Assembly: GCF_036345915.1 (NCBI RefSeq)
Contig: NZ_CP107785.1
Coordinates: forward strand, 5,022,001 to 5,086,000
Length of the DNA: 64,000 bases
Direction of reading: 5' to 3'
From: Nocardia sp. NBC_00565
GTDB taxonomy: Bacteria; Actinomycetota; Actinomycetes; Mycobacteriales; Mycobacteriaceae
Part shown: one piece after another, positions 34,789 to 43,712 of the stretch
Layout: every line of letters starts with the position of its first letter
How positions within the stretch are numbered: the first letter of the stretch is position 1
The notes under the pieces: model-generated
Told to the model about the DNA's origin: nothing
Database searches by the model: none
What the model saw: the letters and a program-made list of their open reading frames with translations, nothing else
Translations under genes and position numbers: made by a program

Positions 34789-35802
34789 ATGCGCTCAGCG
34801 GTCTTGGAAGCGATCGGGAAGATCACGATCGTCGAACGTGCCATACCCGACCCCGGTCCGGCCGAGGTTCTCATCAAGGTCAGCGCGGTCGGTGTCTGTG
34901 GCTCGGACGTGCACTACTTCGAGCACGGCCGGATCGGCGACTACGTCGTCGACCAACCGTTGGTGCTCGGCCACGAAGCCTCCGGTGTGGTCGTCGGATT
35001 CGGCACCGGCGCGCGACACCATCACCTCGGGCAACGAGTCTCGCTCGAGCCGGGAGTACCGGACTTCACCTGCCCGCAATGCCGGGCGGGCCGCTACAAC
35101 CTGTGCCCGGACATGCGGTTCTTCGGCACACCCCCGATCGACGGCGCATTCTGCGAATACGTGGTGCTGCACCGGGAATTCGCGCATCCGGTGCCGGATG
35201 CACTGACCGATGAGGCAGCCGCCCTGCTCGAACCGTTATCGGTCGGCGTGTGGGCGTGCCGGAAGGGACGGGTCAGTGCGGGCGACCGCGTGCTGGTCAA
35301 TGGCGCGGGCCCGGTCGGGCTCGTCACCGCGCAGACCGCGCTGGCTTTCGGTGCGTCCGAGGTCGTGATCACCGATGTGAACCCACAGCGGCTGGCGCTG
35401 GCCATCGAACTGGGCTGCACACAAGCGGTGGACGTCGGCGGTACCGCACTGCGCGACATCGGATTCGAACCGAATGTCCTACTGGAATGCTCCGGACATC
35501 CCACGGCGATCGGCGATGCGGTACGTACGGTTGCCAGGGCCGGGCGGGTGGTGCTCGTCGGCATGGGCGGCGACGATATCCCGCTCCCGCTGCCCTACCT
35601 TCAGGAACACGAACTGGAGCTGACCGGAACATTCCGCTACGCGAACACCTGGCCGAGCGCCATCGACCTCGCCGCCACCGGACGAGTCGACCTCGACCGC
35701 CTGGTCACCGGACACTTCGCCCTCGACCAAGTAGCGGCGGCACTGACCACCGGCCGCCACGACCCCGGCTCGATCAAACCGATCGTGCTGCCCGGCAGTT
35801 GA
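34789..35802 (+). CDS. Zinc-dependent polyol (sorbitol/xylitol) dehydrogenase
   Basis: The 337-residue medium-chain dehydrogenase has the catalytic-zinc residues in VGVCGSDVHYFEHG and LGHEASG, a structural-zinc segment CPQCRAGRYNLC with three cysteines, and the NAD loop VNGAGPVGLVTA. This pattern matches sorbitol/xylitol dehydrogenases. It lies 5 bp downstream of the mannitol-type dehydrogenase, so the pair would convert several sugar alcohols to ketoses. The end of the gene is the last polyol gene before the rlmN-flanked island. Confidence 0.87.
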   Translation: MRSAVLEAIGKITIVERAIPDPGPAEVLIKVSAVGVCGSDVHYFEHGRIGDYVVDQPLVLGHEASGVVVGFGTGARHHHLGQRVSLEPGVPDFTCPQCRAGRYNLCPDMRFFGTPPIDGAFCEYVVLHREFAHPVPDALTDEAAALLEPLSVGVWACRKGRVSAGDRVLVNGAGPVGLVTAQTALAFGASEVVITDVNPQRLALAIELGCTQAVDVGGTALRDIGFEPNVLLECSGHPTAIGDAVRTVARAGRVVLVGMGGDDIPLPLPYLQEHELELTGTFRYANTWPSAIDLAATGRVDLDRLVTGHFALDQVAAALTTGRHDPGSIKPIVLPGS

Positions 35803-36083
35803 CCCGACCAATTGACGTACTGCGGCCGAGCTTCGGGTCCTCGTCGCGCAAGAATTTCGAGACGCTGCCGTGCGGTCCCGCGATCTTCCGGATCCGATCG
35901 CTCGCCTGCGCTACTACTGGTCCGCTCGGTCCATCACCACTACGCCTACGCGACCGAGAAATCGCCGACCGTGCGTAACGACCTGTGGCAGTTCTGCCTC
36001 GATGCCCTCGGCGGCGCACCTCGTTGACCGGAGCGCTGGTCACGATCGACAGCGACCAGCCACACCCCCACAGGCCGCAATCT
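35803..36083. other. Intergenic region with coding-like scraps
   Basis: No complete gene is supported. A plus-strand frame ending at 36027 contains VHHHYAYATEKSPTVRNDLWQFCLDALGGAPR in overlapping scraps, which looks protein-like but was not recognised. The region is the outer left flank of the rlmN-bounded island and may preserve what once lay next to rlmN. Confidence 0.35.
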
Positions 36084-36289
36084 CTAGCCTTCGGCCGCCA
36101 ACTGTCCGCAGGCGGCGGCGACTTCCTGACCGCGAGTGTCGCGGACAGTGCACGGCACACCCTGGGCATTCACCCGGCGGACGAATTCGGCTTCGACCGA
36201 CTTCGGGCTGGCATCCCACTTGCTACCCGGAGTCGGAGTCAGCGGGACACGTTGACATGCACGCGGGAACCCAACGCCTTGTGCAACTT
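36084..36289 (-). pseudogene. Displaced 3' fragment of rlmN (left boundary of island)
   Basis: These 206 bp match 43506-43712, the last 69 codons of rlmN including the stop, with about a dozen substitutions and one deleted base that shifts the frame. Translated pieces such as [14 protein letters not shown] are unmistakably RlmN. The fragment starts exactly at the rlmN stop codon and ends where the next gene begins. It lies in the same orientation as the intact gene, so the two copies are direct repeats around 7.2 kb. Confidence 0.9.
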
Positions 36290-37769
36290 AGCCGTACAAC
36301 TGGGCGAGCCCGATGAGCAATACGTCGGAGTCCTGGTCGGCCCGAAGACGAAGGGCCTCGCTGAACCCGACTCCACTGAAACAGGCAAGGCGACAGCTCG
36401 ACACCTCCCGGCCACTGCCCGCCAGCAGCTCTCGTGCCCGGGCAAGCCGATCCAGATGGTTGACGCCCATCGTCACGCCCCATTTCGCCTCACCGATCAG
36501 CGACACCGCCGCCCTGTGCCCGCCGTCCCCGGCCTGAGTGACGGCTACGTCGATCTGGACTTGGCTGCGAGCGGTCGGGTCGGTGACGACTCCGCCGCCG
36601 ACGTCACCGAATCCCGCATCCGGACCGAGCAGTTCGATGCCGTCGCCGAGCATGAACTCCCGGCATATCGCTTCGAAATGCGGACCGGCAACCTGAGCCG
36701 CGAACCGCTCCTTCGACCGCTCCCACACCTGCTTCGCCTGACCACTTTCCAGCCTCGCCCACGCCGGGCGCATGACAGCCTCGTAGAAGGTGATCAGAGG
36801 CTCGGTGATGCGGTAGACGGACTTGCCCGCCCGAAACGCATCCTGCTCACGAGCCAGCAGGTGGCAATCCTCCAGCACTGTCAACGGATGGGAGATGTCG
36901 ACGGACTTGCGGCCGATATAGCCGGCGATTCCACCGCGAGTGTTATTTCCCTGCGCCACTGCGGCCAGCACTGAGTGATACAGCGCCGTGTCACGGATCT
37001 CGGCCTCCTCGGCCAGCAAATACCGCGCTTCCCGAAACAACGGACTCAATGGCGACAACACCGTGCGACACAGCCACGAATCGAAGTCATCGAGCGTAGC
37101 GGGCACATCGTCGGCCAGAAACTGCCGTCGATAAGCCGGAGTTCCGCCCAGCACCGCATGCAGCCGTGCCGCCAACGCTGGATCCGCGGCCACACCCCAG
37201 AACTCTGCGGCGTCGCGATAGCCGAACGGCCGGACTACCAACTCCAACTGAGCTCGCCCGCGCAGTGGCGCGTTACTGGCCAGCAGCCCACCCATGATTG
37301 ACATCGCCGACCCGCAGAGCAGCATCCGGATCCCACTCGGCTCGGTCTGATATCGGTCGACCTCCCGCTGCACCAGCGATGGCAATTCGGGCACAGCCTT
37401 CACCAGGTACGGGAACTCATCGATCACCACCAGCATCGGTTCGTCCGCGTAGGCGCGCGCTCCCAGCCCGAACAGGTATGCCATCGCGTGATCCCAGTTG
37501 CTGAACGAGATCGGCACCTCGGCACCGGTGAACTCGGCAACCGCAGCACCGAACTGCCGCAATGACTCCGCGCCGGTAGCAGTCGTCGCTCCGAAATAGA
37601 ACCCGCCGCACTGCTCGACCAGCGCACGCAACAGATAAGTCTTCCCCATCCTCCGACGACCACTCACGATGCCGAGCTGCGCAGTCCCAGCCGACCGCGA
37701 CGCAAACGACACCAGACCATCCCACTCGACAGCCCGATCGAATACATGCTCCGGCTTCGCCGCCACCAT
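36288..37769 (-). CDS. Archaeal-type ATPase with C-terminal nuclease-like domain (PF01637/DUF234)
   Basis: The 493-residue protein has a P-loop ATPase domain with Walker A SGRRRMGKTYLL (about 36-47) and Walker B MLVVIDEFPYL, a winged-helix middle region (RGGIAGYIGRKSVDISHPLTVLED), and a C-terminal DUF234-type domain. There an aspartate in QIDVAV and LIGEAKWG give a D...E-x-K pattern of the PD-(D/E)xK nuclease fold. Such proteins are common in archaea and mobile regions; the function is unsettled, with defence or selfish roles suggested. It is the only minus-strand gene in the island. Its stop overlaps the end of the rlmN fragment. A strong palindrome lies 22 bp upstream. Confidence 0.78.
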   Translation of the reverse strand: MVAAKPEHVFDRAVEWDGLVSFASRSAGTAQLGIVSGRRRMGKTYLLRALVEQCGGFYFGATTATGAESLRQFGAAVAEFTGAEVPISFSNWDHAMAYLFGLGARAYADEPMLVVIDEFPYLVKAVPELPSLVQREVDRYQTEPSGIRMLLCGSAMSIMGGLLASNAPLRGRAQLELVVRPFGYRDAAEFWGVAADPALAARLHAVLGGTPAYRRQFLADDVPATLDDFDSWLCRTVLSPLSPLFREARYLLAEEAEIRDTALYHSVLAAVAQGNNTRGGIAGYIGRKSVDISHPLTVLEDCHLLAREQDAFRAGKSVYRITEPLITFYEAVMRPAWARLESGQAKQVWERSKERFAAQVAGPHFEAICREFMLGDGIELLGPDAGFGDVGGGVVTDPTARSQVQIDVAVTQAGDGGHRAAVSLIGEAKWGVTMGVNHLDRLARARELLAGSGREVSSCRLACFSGVGFSEALRLRADQDSDVLLIGLAQLYG

Positions 37770-38130
37770 CTCTCGACCCCCTTCGCCCCTTAGGAGTACA
37801 ACCCTAAGGAGTGTACTCCTAGGCTCCTCGCACTCACGCGTGCCACCAACGCTGCTACCGCGTTACCGCGGCGAATCCGGGCGATGACGACGCCGGGCCA
37901 CAACCCTTCCAGGCGCCCTGCCCAAAGCATCGGGCCCACTTCACCCGTGTGCGCTCGGCAAGTTCAGCCGGTCCCAAGCACCCGATCGAACAGGTGGTCC
38001 CATTCTGTGGACTCACTGTTGATCCGTTGGGGCAGAAGGCAATTCCGCGGAAACCCAAGGTCTCCGCCTGAGCATGGCTACAGTTATTCCGTAAGCAGTA
38101 ATGGGAGTGATTGCGGCTCGGGAGGGCTCA
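37770..38130. other. Divergent intergenic region inside the island
   Basis: It separates the minus-strand ATPase from the plus-strand four-gene operon. The left part carries the 10-bp-arm palindrome at 37791-37821. In the right part no gene was seen; it should hold the operon promoter, but no clear -35/-10 pair was identified. An in-frame ATG at 38101 precedes the preferred GTG start at 38131. Confidence 0.5.
37791..37821. promoter_or_regulatory. Perfect palindrome upstream of the DUF234 ATPase
   Basis: TAGGAGTACA (37791-37800) and TGTACTCCTA (37812-37821) are a perfect 10-bp inverted repeat with an 11-bp spacer that itself repeats the CTAAGGAG motif. It sits 22-52 bp upstream of the ATG, a typical operator position. 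No dedicated regulator is encoded next to it. Confidence 0.6.
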
Positions 38131-38643
38131 GTGCTCGACGCGCGTAATCACCAGGGCAAATTCGGTGCCGACTACATCCGAGTCCTCGCATCGGCTGCGG
38201 GACTGAACTGGTCGCAGGACGATGTCGACCTCGATGGGGTCGATCTGTGCATCAAACTGCCGGGACGCACACCGCGTGGATTCTCACCGCGGATCGACGT
38301 ACAGGTGAAGACCGTCTCCACACTCCAAGCCCGACACGGTCTGATCAACTTCGACGGACTAAACCAGCGGCAATTCAATAAGCTCGCAGGCGCAGATTTC
38401 ACCGTGCCGCGCTACTTGTTCGTCGTCCATGTTCCGCGCAGCGCAGCCCATTACGCCGATCTGAACACCTCTGGACTATTGCTCCGTCATATCGGCTACT
38501 ACGTGTCGCTCAGCAACCTCGATACCGTGGCTTCACCCGATTCCGGCCGACGCGTCAGGGTCAAGATCCCGATGAGTAACATCCTGACCGCGACCAGCCT
38601 GCTCGAACTCGTGATCGAGCAGACCCCGCTCCCCGCCGGATGA
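38131..38643 (+). CDS. DUF4365-type nuclease-like protein, gene 1 of island operon
   Basis: The 170-residue protein resembles DUF4365. The N-terminal NHQGKFGADYIRVLASAAGL, then DLDGVDLCI and RIDVQVKT form a PD-(D/E)xK-like pattern, with Asp38, Gln58 and Lys60 as candidate catalytic residues. The GTG start at 38131 has GGAGG 5 nt upstream and is preferred over ATG 38101. It opens an operon with spacings of about 1, 27 and 2 bp to the following genes. By analogy with nuclease-plus-HerA systems it is the probable DNA-cutting effector; this is inference. Confidence 0.7.
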   Translation: MLDARNHQGKFGADYIRVLASAAGLNWSQDDVDLDGVDLCIKLPGRTPRGFSPRIDVQVKTVSTLQARHGLINFDGLNQRQFNKLAGADFTVPRYLFVVHVPRSAAHYADLNTSGLLLRHIGYYVSLSNLDTVASPDSGRRVRVKIPMSNILTATSLLELVIEQTPLPAG

Positions 38644-38644
38644 C

Positions 38645-39712
38645 GTGCTGATGAGACAGACACTAGCGCTAGCGAACGTGACCGCCTACTTGCGCGGGCA
38701 CGGCTGGACTGTCGCCGGTCGGTGGCGCAGCGCGAGTGTGTGGAGCTGGCAGAACTTCGATGTCCTCGTCCCGCCGACCGACGCGGCGGCAGACGTGACG
38801 ACCCGCCTGCGTGAGCTGGTGCAATGCGTCGCCGATGCGGAGAAACGGTCGCCAGACGCTGTCTGGCGCGATATGACCACCCCCGCTGTAGATATCGTCG
38901 CCTACCGTACTGCGGGCGATCCCGAGTCGGTCACCCTGTCGGCGGGCACGCGCACGGTGCTCGCAGTGCGCAACCTCATCGCGGCCTGCGCGCGAGAAGT
39001 TCTCGGTGAACCTCGCCCGACGCGCCGCGACGCACCATCGGCTGCAGTCGGCGCGCTGCTGGAGCAATCGCTGCTCACGCCGAGCGTAGGAGCGCTCGGT
39101 CTCGATGTCGCCTTCCCGATAGCGGAGGGCGATCCAGATCCACTCGGACGGCGAACGGCTTTGCGTCTGCTGCACAGTTCCGCCGCTGTGCGGCAGGCAG
39201 CGGATTCGTCCGAAACTGGCGCCTTCGAACAGATCTTTCGTCAAGGCGTCTCACCGGCCGAGTGTGGCGCGCTCGCCGAACTGGCAGGGCCGGGCGAAAC
39301 ATCACCTTTCGAATTGGGTTTCCACTGGTCATGGTTAATTCCGCAGCAGGACGAGGCCGTGGAATTCCCACCAGGGCAGGGCGAGGCGATCCGCCGGGGA
39401 AGCCGACGCGAGGATCAGTTGACCGGGCCCACCGCCGGCATCGTCGAAGGGCTTGTGATCAGCATGTCCGATGACCGAGGGGGCGCCCGCTGGCACATCA
39501 AGGTGCGCGGGCTACTCGAAGTCGAAGGCGCCGCTACCGGCAGACCACGCCTGATCGACGTATCGCTGGGCAACAGCCGGAACTACGAGGCCGCCATCGA
39601 GGCCCACCGCAACAGCCGCATCGTCCGAGCGGCGGGAACTATGACCGGTCGCGCATCCGGAATCACCGTCACCGCAGCAGGATTCACCGTTACCGACCGA
39701 ATATCGACATGA
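38645..39712 (+). CDS. Unknown protein, gene 2 of island operon
   Basis: This 355-residue protein was not recognised. It starts at GTG 38645 or ATG 38651, directly after gene 1. Visible features: an N-terminal segment VTAYLRGHGWTVAGRWRSASVWSW with many aromatic residues and FDVLVPP; a helical middle region; and a C-terminal beta-rich part from about residue 260 (GIVEGLVISMSDDRGG, HIKVRGLLEVEG, IDVSLGNSRNYEAAIEAH, GITVTAAGFTV) that looks like an OB- or Ig-like fold. There are no signal peptide, membrane segments or classical catalytic motifs. Its conserved spacing says it works with the DUF4365 and ATPase proteins. Confidence 0.75.
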   Translation: MLMRQTLALANVTAYLRGHGWTVAGRWRSASVWSWQNFDVLVPPTDAAADVTTRLRELVQCVADAEKRSPDAVWRDMTTPAVDIVAYRTAGDPESVTLSAGTRTVLAVRNLIAACAREVLGEPRPTRRDAPSAAVGALLEQSLLTPSVGALGLDVAFPIAEGDPDPLGRRTALRLLHSSAAVRQAADSSETGAFEQIFRQGVSPAECGALAELAGPGETSPFELGFHWSWLIPQQDEAVEFPPGQGEAIRRGSRREDQLTGPTAGIVEGLVISMSDDRGGARWHIKVRGLLEVEGAATGRPRLIDVSLGNSRNYEAAIEAHRNSRIVRAAGTMTGRASGITVTAAGFTVTDRIST

Positions 39713-39739
39713 ATATGATTGAAAAGGAACAGGATTGAC

Positions 39740-40342
39740 ATGTCAGACGACCGGTTGACCTTGAGCGAACGCTGCGTCCTGCTCGTCCTGATGGCCGAGG
39801 CACGGGAGCTCACCAATGCCGAATTACACGCGGTCGCGGGGATCAAGCTCGACGGCAAATACCGCAGGCACCTCAACGAACTCGATCTGGTCAGCAGCGC
39901 GATGGTGAATCGTGCCTTCGTGCACGAGCTCACCGATCGCGGGGCAGTTTGGTGTGCCGAGGAGTTATCCCGCGAACGTCCCGCGCGATCCGGTTACGCC
40001 GGTGGTGCTTTGTACGCCGTGCTGGCCGGTCTGCGGCGCCATCTCGACGACACTGTACAGACACTCGCCGACGTCTTCCGGCCCGATGTGGCGAGCCAGG
40101 TAGAGGATGCATATGCGGAGCTGACGCAGGCGAGCGGCTGGCCGCTACGGCTGGCCGTCCTGCGGGAACGGTTGAGCGGTCTGCCCCGGAGCGAAGTCGA
40201 CCGAGCTCTCGCGCTACTGGCCAAGCGCGGGGACGTCCACGTCCGCGCCGAAGCTGACCAGAAGACCCTGACTGCCCAGGACCGCGAAGCCGCGGTCGTG
40301 CTCGGTGGCACACCACGCCATCTGCTGACAATCGAGGCGTAA
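39740..40342 (+). CDS. Unknown winged-helix-like protein, gene 3 of island operon
   Basis: The 200-residue protein from ATG 39740 was not assigned to a family. Residues 5-70 (LTLSERCVLLVLMAEARELTN, AELHAVAGIKLDGKYRRHLNEL, HELTDRGAVW) look like a winged helix, and a second helical unit near the C terminus (LRERLSGLPRSEVDRALALLAKRGDVHV) looks like another. This suggests DNA binding or an adaptor for the ATPase. Only 2 bp separate its stop from the GTG of the ATPase gene, so the two are translationally coupled. Confidence 0.72.
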   Translation: MSDDRLTLSERCVLLVLMAEARELTNAELHAVAGIKLDGKYRRHLNELDLVSSAMVNRAFVHELTDRGAVWCAEELSRERPARSGYAGGALYAVLAGLRRHLDDTVQTLADVFRPDVASQVEDAYAELTQASGWPLRLAVLRERLSGLPRSEVDRALALLAKRGDVHVRAEADQKTLTAQDREAAVVLGGTPRHLLTIEA

Positions 40343-40344
40343 CG

Positions 40345-43300
40345 GTGAACGAGGAACAACACCATGCCCTCACATCAATTCAGTTCAGCAGTGTGCTCGG
40401 CCCGGACCAAGTCTGGAGTCCACTGACCAACCATGTCGACGGCCTGCATCCAGCGGCGGTCGATGCGATCAGCCGAGCCGTGCAAGCGGCAGGTAACAGG
40501 CCGCGCAGCACACCGACGGGGCTGGTCCTCAGCGGCGAACGCGGTGTGGGCAAGACCCATATGCTCGGCTGGCTGCGGCAATATACGCAGCAGCAGGGCG
40601 GCTCATTCTTCATGCCCAAGCTGATTGACGGTCAGTCGTTCTGGGCAGGCGCGGTGCACGGAATCGTCACTCAACTGCTGGGGTCCGACGGCGGACAACT
40701 CGGCCAGATGCTCGGCGCCCTCGCGGAGCTAACCGGCTGCGGGATGGAGCTTCGGATGCGGCTGCGCGGAACGATCGCGGCGGGTAGGGGCGATATAGAC
40801 GAGCTTGTCACACGCGTCGAGGAACTCGACCCGGAGGTGGCGCTACAGTGCCGAGACACGCTGCGTGCACTGGTGCTGTACCAAGCCAAGGGGAATCTGC
40901 GGGAAGTCGGGCACAGTTTCCTTACCCTCGAGGACGGCATCGACGAATCGGACCGAGCCGCGTGGGGTTTCCGTGGCAGTAAGAGGGTCCCGCAGCTGAT
41001 ATTCCGTGATGTAACCCGACTGTTTGCCCTTACCGGTCCCGTCGTGCTGGCGATCGATCAGATCGACACCGTCATAGCGCAATCCGGGCATACGGACGAA
41101 GACAGTCTCGCGAACCGCCTCGCGGACGGCCTCATGCGGATGCGCGAAGAAACCATTCGCACTCTCATTGTCGCCGCCTGCATCCCGAAATCGTGGGAGC
41201 TGATCGCCACTCGGGCCGCGAATTCCGCCGCGGACCGCTTCAAGGTGCTCGAACTGTCGACAGCTATGCCCTCCGCCGCACTGGCGACCGCGATCGTCGA
41301 GCGACATCTCGGAAGCCTTTACGGAGAGACAGGTTTCGAACCGCCGTACCCGACGTGGCCGGTGCTGCCCAAAGCTTTCGACGATCCAGAAGTCGCCGAT
41401 TTCACACCACGCCGTTTGCTCCAGCAGGTGGAGGAACACGCCCGTAGGTGTCTGGCCGAGAACGCGATCAGCGAACTCGCACTTTTCGGCAAACCGGCGC
41501 GGAAGCCGCTCACCCCCGCGCCGCCCGCCCCTGACGATCTGGCGGCCATGGACGGCCGGTTCACGAAACTACGAGCGGATGCGGATACCGTCGGGCCACT
41601 GGATCCGAAACGCGAAGACGATCTGATGTTCTCTTTGTTGAATGCGGCGCTGCACTGCTACGTGCTCGAGCAGGTCAGCACTAGCCATGAGCTGACGGTC
41701 GACCCGGCGACAATCGTCCAGCCCGCATTACATGCGCGGCTACGCCGGACACTCGACGAGGCCAGTGAGGACGAGGAGCACTGGAGCTTTCGGGGCATCG
41801 CGCACAGCCATCACAAGGCAGTGCTGACTCGGCTGCGGTCCGCCTGCTTAGAGGCGGGCATCCAGCCCGTGGCCCCCAAGCGGCACCTAGTGGTTTTGCG
41901 GAACTCGGCCTTTTCCACGGGACCAGTTACCACGGCTGCCGTGGCCGAATTCCAAGCCGCGCAAGGGATCGCACTGCCGATATCGGGAGAAGATCTACGG
42001 ACCTTTACGGCGCTCGCTACGATGCTTGCCGAGGCATCGCCGGGATTCCTCGGCTGGCTGACGGTTCGCCGACCCGCAAGCAAGTCGCATTTACTCAACC
42101 GCGTTTTCGCCGATAAAACAGCAAGCATCGTTGCGGCAGAGCAGCTTTCCCTGGCCAACCTCGACACTGCCACCGTGACTGAGACGGCGACCATCGCGTC
42201 CGCCGCAGCTCACAACGAGCCTTCGATCACGCTCGGACGCAACGTGGAGAACGGCGCAGGTTTTCGGATCCCATTGATGCAGCTACGCAAACACACCGCA
42301 GTGTTTGCAGGCAGTGGATCGGGTAAGACGGTTCTGCTCCGTCGCCTGGTGGAAGAGGCTGCGCTCCAGGGTGTTTCGTCCATCCTGATCGACACCAACA
42401 ACGACTTGTCCCGACTGGGCGACCGTTGGCCGTCGCCGCCGGGCACCTGGGCCCACGATGATCCCGGGCGCGCAGACCAATACTTCTCCGGGACAGAGGT
42501 GATCATCTGGACACCCCGGCGCGAAGCAGGCCGCCCGATCGCGCTGAACCCGCTTCCCGACTTCAGTGATGTGCTGGACGATCCCGACGAGTTCCGAACC
42601 TCGATCGACGCCTCAGTCGCCGGCCTGATTCCCCGTGCCGGCCTGACCACGCGAAAGGTGCGCACAGGCACAGCGGTACTAACCCAAGCACTGACCCATT
42701 TCGCCAGGCACGGCGGCACCGATCTGAGTGCATTCGTCACACTGCTCGGCAACCTGCCCGAAGGAGTCAGCACGATCAGAAACGATGCGCAATTGGCGGC
42801 GGGCATGGCAGACGAGCTCAACGCGGCCATGATCAACGATCCAGTATTCGGCGGCGCTGGTACGCGCCTCGACCCCGGCGCACTACTCACGCCGACCGTA
42901 GGAAAGCGCGCCAGAGTCTCGGTGATCAGCTGCATCGGACTGACCACTGACGAGCAACGTCAGACGTTCGTCAATCAACTCGAATTGGCACTGTTCGCCT
43001 GGATCAAGCGAAACCCCGCTGAAGACCGACCTATCGGAGGACTGCTGGTCCTCGACGAGGCTCAGACGTTCGCCCCGTCACGCGGAACGACGGCATCCAC
43101 GGAAAGTACCCTCAAACTCTCCACCCAGGCACGCAAATACGGGCTGGGCCTGGTGTATGCGACCCAAGCACCAAAAGCACTGCACAACTTGGTCACCGGC
43201 AACGCGGCGACGCAATTCTTCGGCTTGCTCAACGCATCAGTTCAGATCCAAGCCGCCCAAGAACTGGCACGGGCGAAAGGGGGCCGAGTCGACGACATCT

Positions 43301-43446
43301 CGCGCTTGCCGGCGGGCAGGTTTTACGGCGCGACGGAGGGCGCCGGCTTCGGCAAAATTATGGTCCCGATGTGCCTGAGCCATCACCCTGCCAGTGCCCT
43401 CACTGAGGAAGAAGTCCTGGAACGGGCACGGCGCGAGCCGCAGTGA
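40345..43446 (+). CDS. Double P-loop ATPase with C-terminal HerA/FtsK-like domain, gene 4 of island operon
   Basis: The 1033-residue protein has two separate ATPase modules. The first has Walker A GERGVGKT (64-71) and Walker B VVLAIDQID (233-241), like AAA/STAND loaders. A middle region (about 400-630) carries no motif I can name. The second is HerA/DUF87-like: Walker A AGSGSGKT (655-662), Walker B LLVLDEAQTF (900-909), then LSTQARKYGLGLVYATQAP, typical of the HerA motor family. It starts with GTG 40345. HerA motors translocate DNA and partner with nucleases in several defence systems, so this is probably the motor of the island system. The gene ends 59 bp before the rlmN stop, which faces it. 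Confidence 0.8.
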   Translation: MNEEQHHALTSIQFSSVLGPDQVWSPLTNHVDGLHPAAVDAISRAVQAAGNRPRSTPTGLVLSGERGVGKTHMLGWLRQYTQQQGGSFFMPKLIDGQSFWAGAVHGIVTQLLGSDGGQLGQMLGALAELTGCGMELRMRLRGTIAAGRGDIDELVTRVEELDPEVALQCRDTLRALVLYQAKGNLREVGHSFLTLEDGIDESDRAAWGFRGSKRVPQLIFRDVTRLFALTGPVVLAIDQIDTVIAQSGHTDEDSLANRLADGLMRMREETIRTLIVAACIPKSWELIATRAANSAADRFKVLELSTAMPSAALATAIVERHLGSLYGETGFEPPYPTWPVLPKAFDDPEVADFTPRRLLQQVEEHARRCLAENAISELALFGKPARKPLTPAPPAPDDLAAMDGRFTKLRADADTVGPLDPKREDDLMFSLLNAALHCYVLEQVSTSHELTVDPATIVQPALHARLRRTLDEASEDEEHWSFRGIAHSHHKAVLTRLRSACLEAGIQPVAPKRHLVVLRNSAFSTGPVTTAAVAEFQAAQGIALPISGEDLRTFTALATMLAEASPGFLGWLTVRRPASKSHLLNRVFADKTASIVAAEQLSLANLDTATVTETATIASAAAHNEPSITLGRNVENGAGFRIPLMQLRKHTAVFAGSGSGKTVLLRRLVEEAALQGVSSILIDTNNDLSRLGDRWPSPPGTWAHDDPGRADQYFSGTEVIIWTPRREAGRPIALNPLPDFSDVLDDPDEFRTSIDASVAGLIPRAGLTTRKVRTGTAVLTQALTHFARHGGTDLSAFVTLLGNLPEGVSTIRNDAQLAAGMADELNAAMINDPVFGGAGTRLDPGALLTPTVGKRARVSVISCIGLTTDEQRQTFVNQLELALFAWIKRNPAEDRPIGGLLVLDEAQTFAPSRGTTASTESTLKLSTQARKYGLGLVYATQAPKALHNLVTGNAATQFFGLLNASVQIQAAQELARAKGGRVDDISRLPAGRFYGATEGAGFGKIMVPMCLSHHPASALTEEEVLERARREPQ

Positions 43447-43505
43447 ATGCCCGCCGAGAAACGTGGTACGGGGATCTGACGAACCGACCTTGCCGACCGG
43501 CGAGC

Positions 43506-43712
43506 CTAGCCTTCGGCCGCCAACTGTCCGCAGGCGGCGGCGATTTCCTGACCGCGAGTGTCGCGGACCGTGCACGGCACACCCTCGGCATTCACCCGGC
43601 GGACGAATTCCGCTTCGACCGGCTTGGGGCTGGCATCCCACTTGCTGCCCGGAGTCGGATTCAGCGGTATCACGTTGACATGAACGCGGGAACCCAACGC
43701 CTTGTGCAGCTT
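43506..43712 (-). repeat. 3' end of rlmN, right boundary repeat of island
   Basis: This part of the intact rlmN is the partner of the displaced fragment at 36084-36289 (206 against 207 bp, about a dozen mismatches and one indel). The repeat begins exactly at the rlmN stop codon, the pattern left when an element enters the 3' end of a gene and supplies its own copy of that end. Confidence 0.9.
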
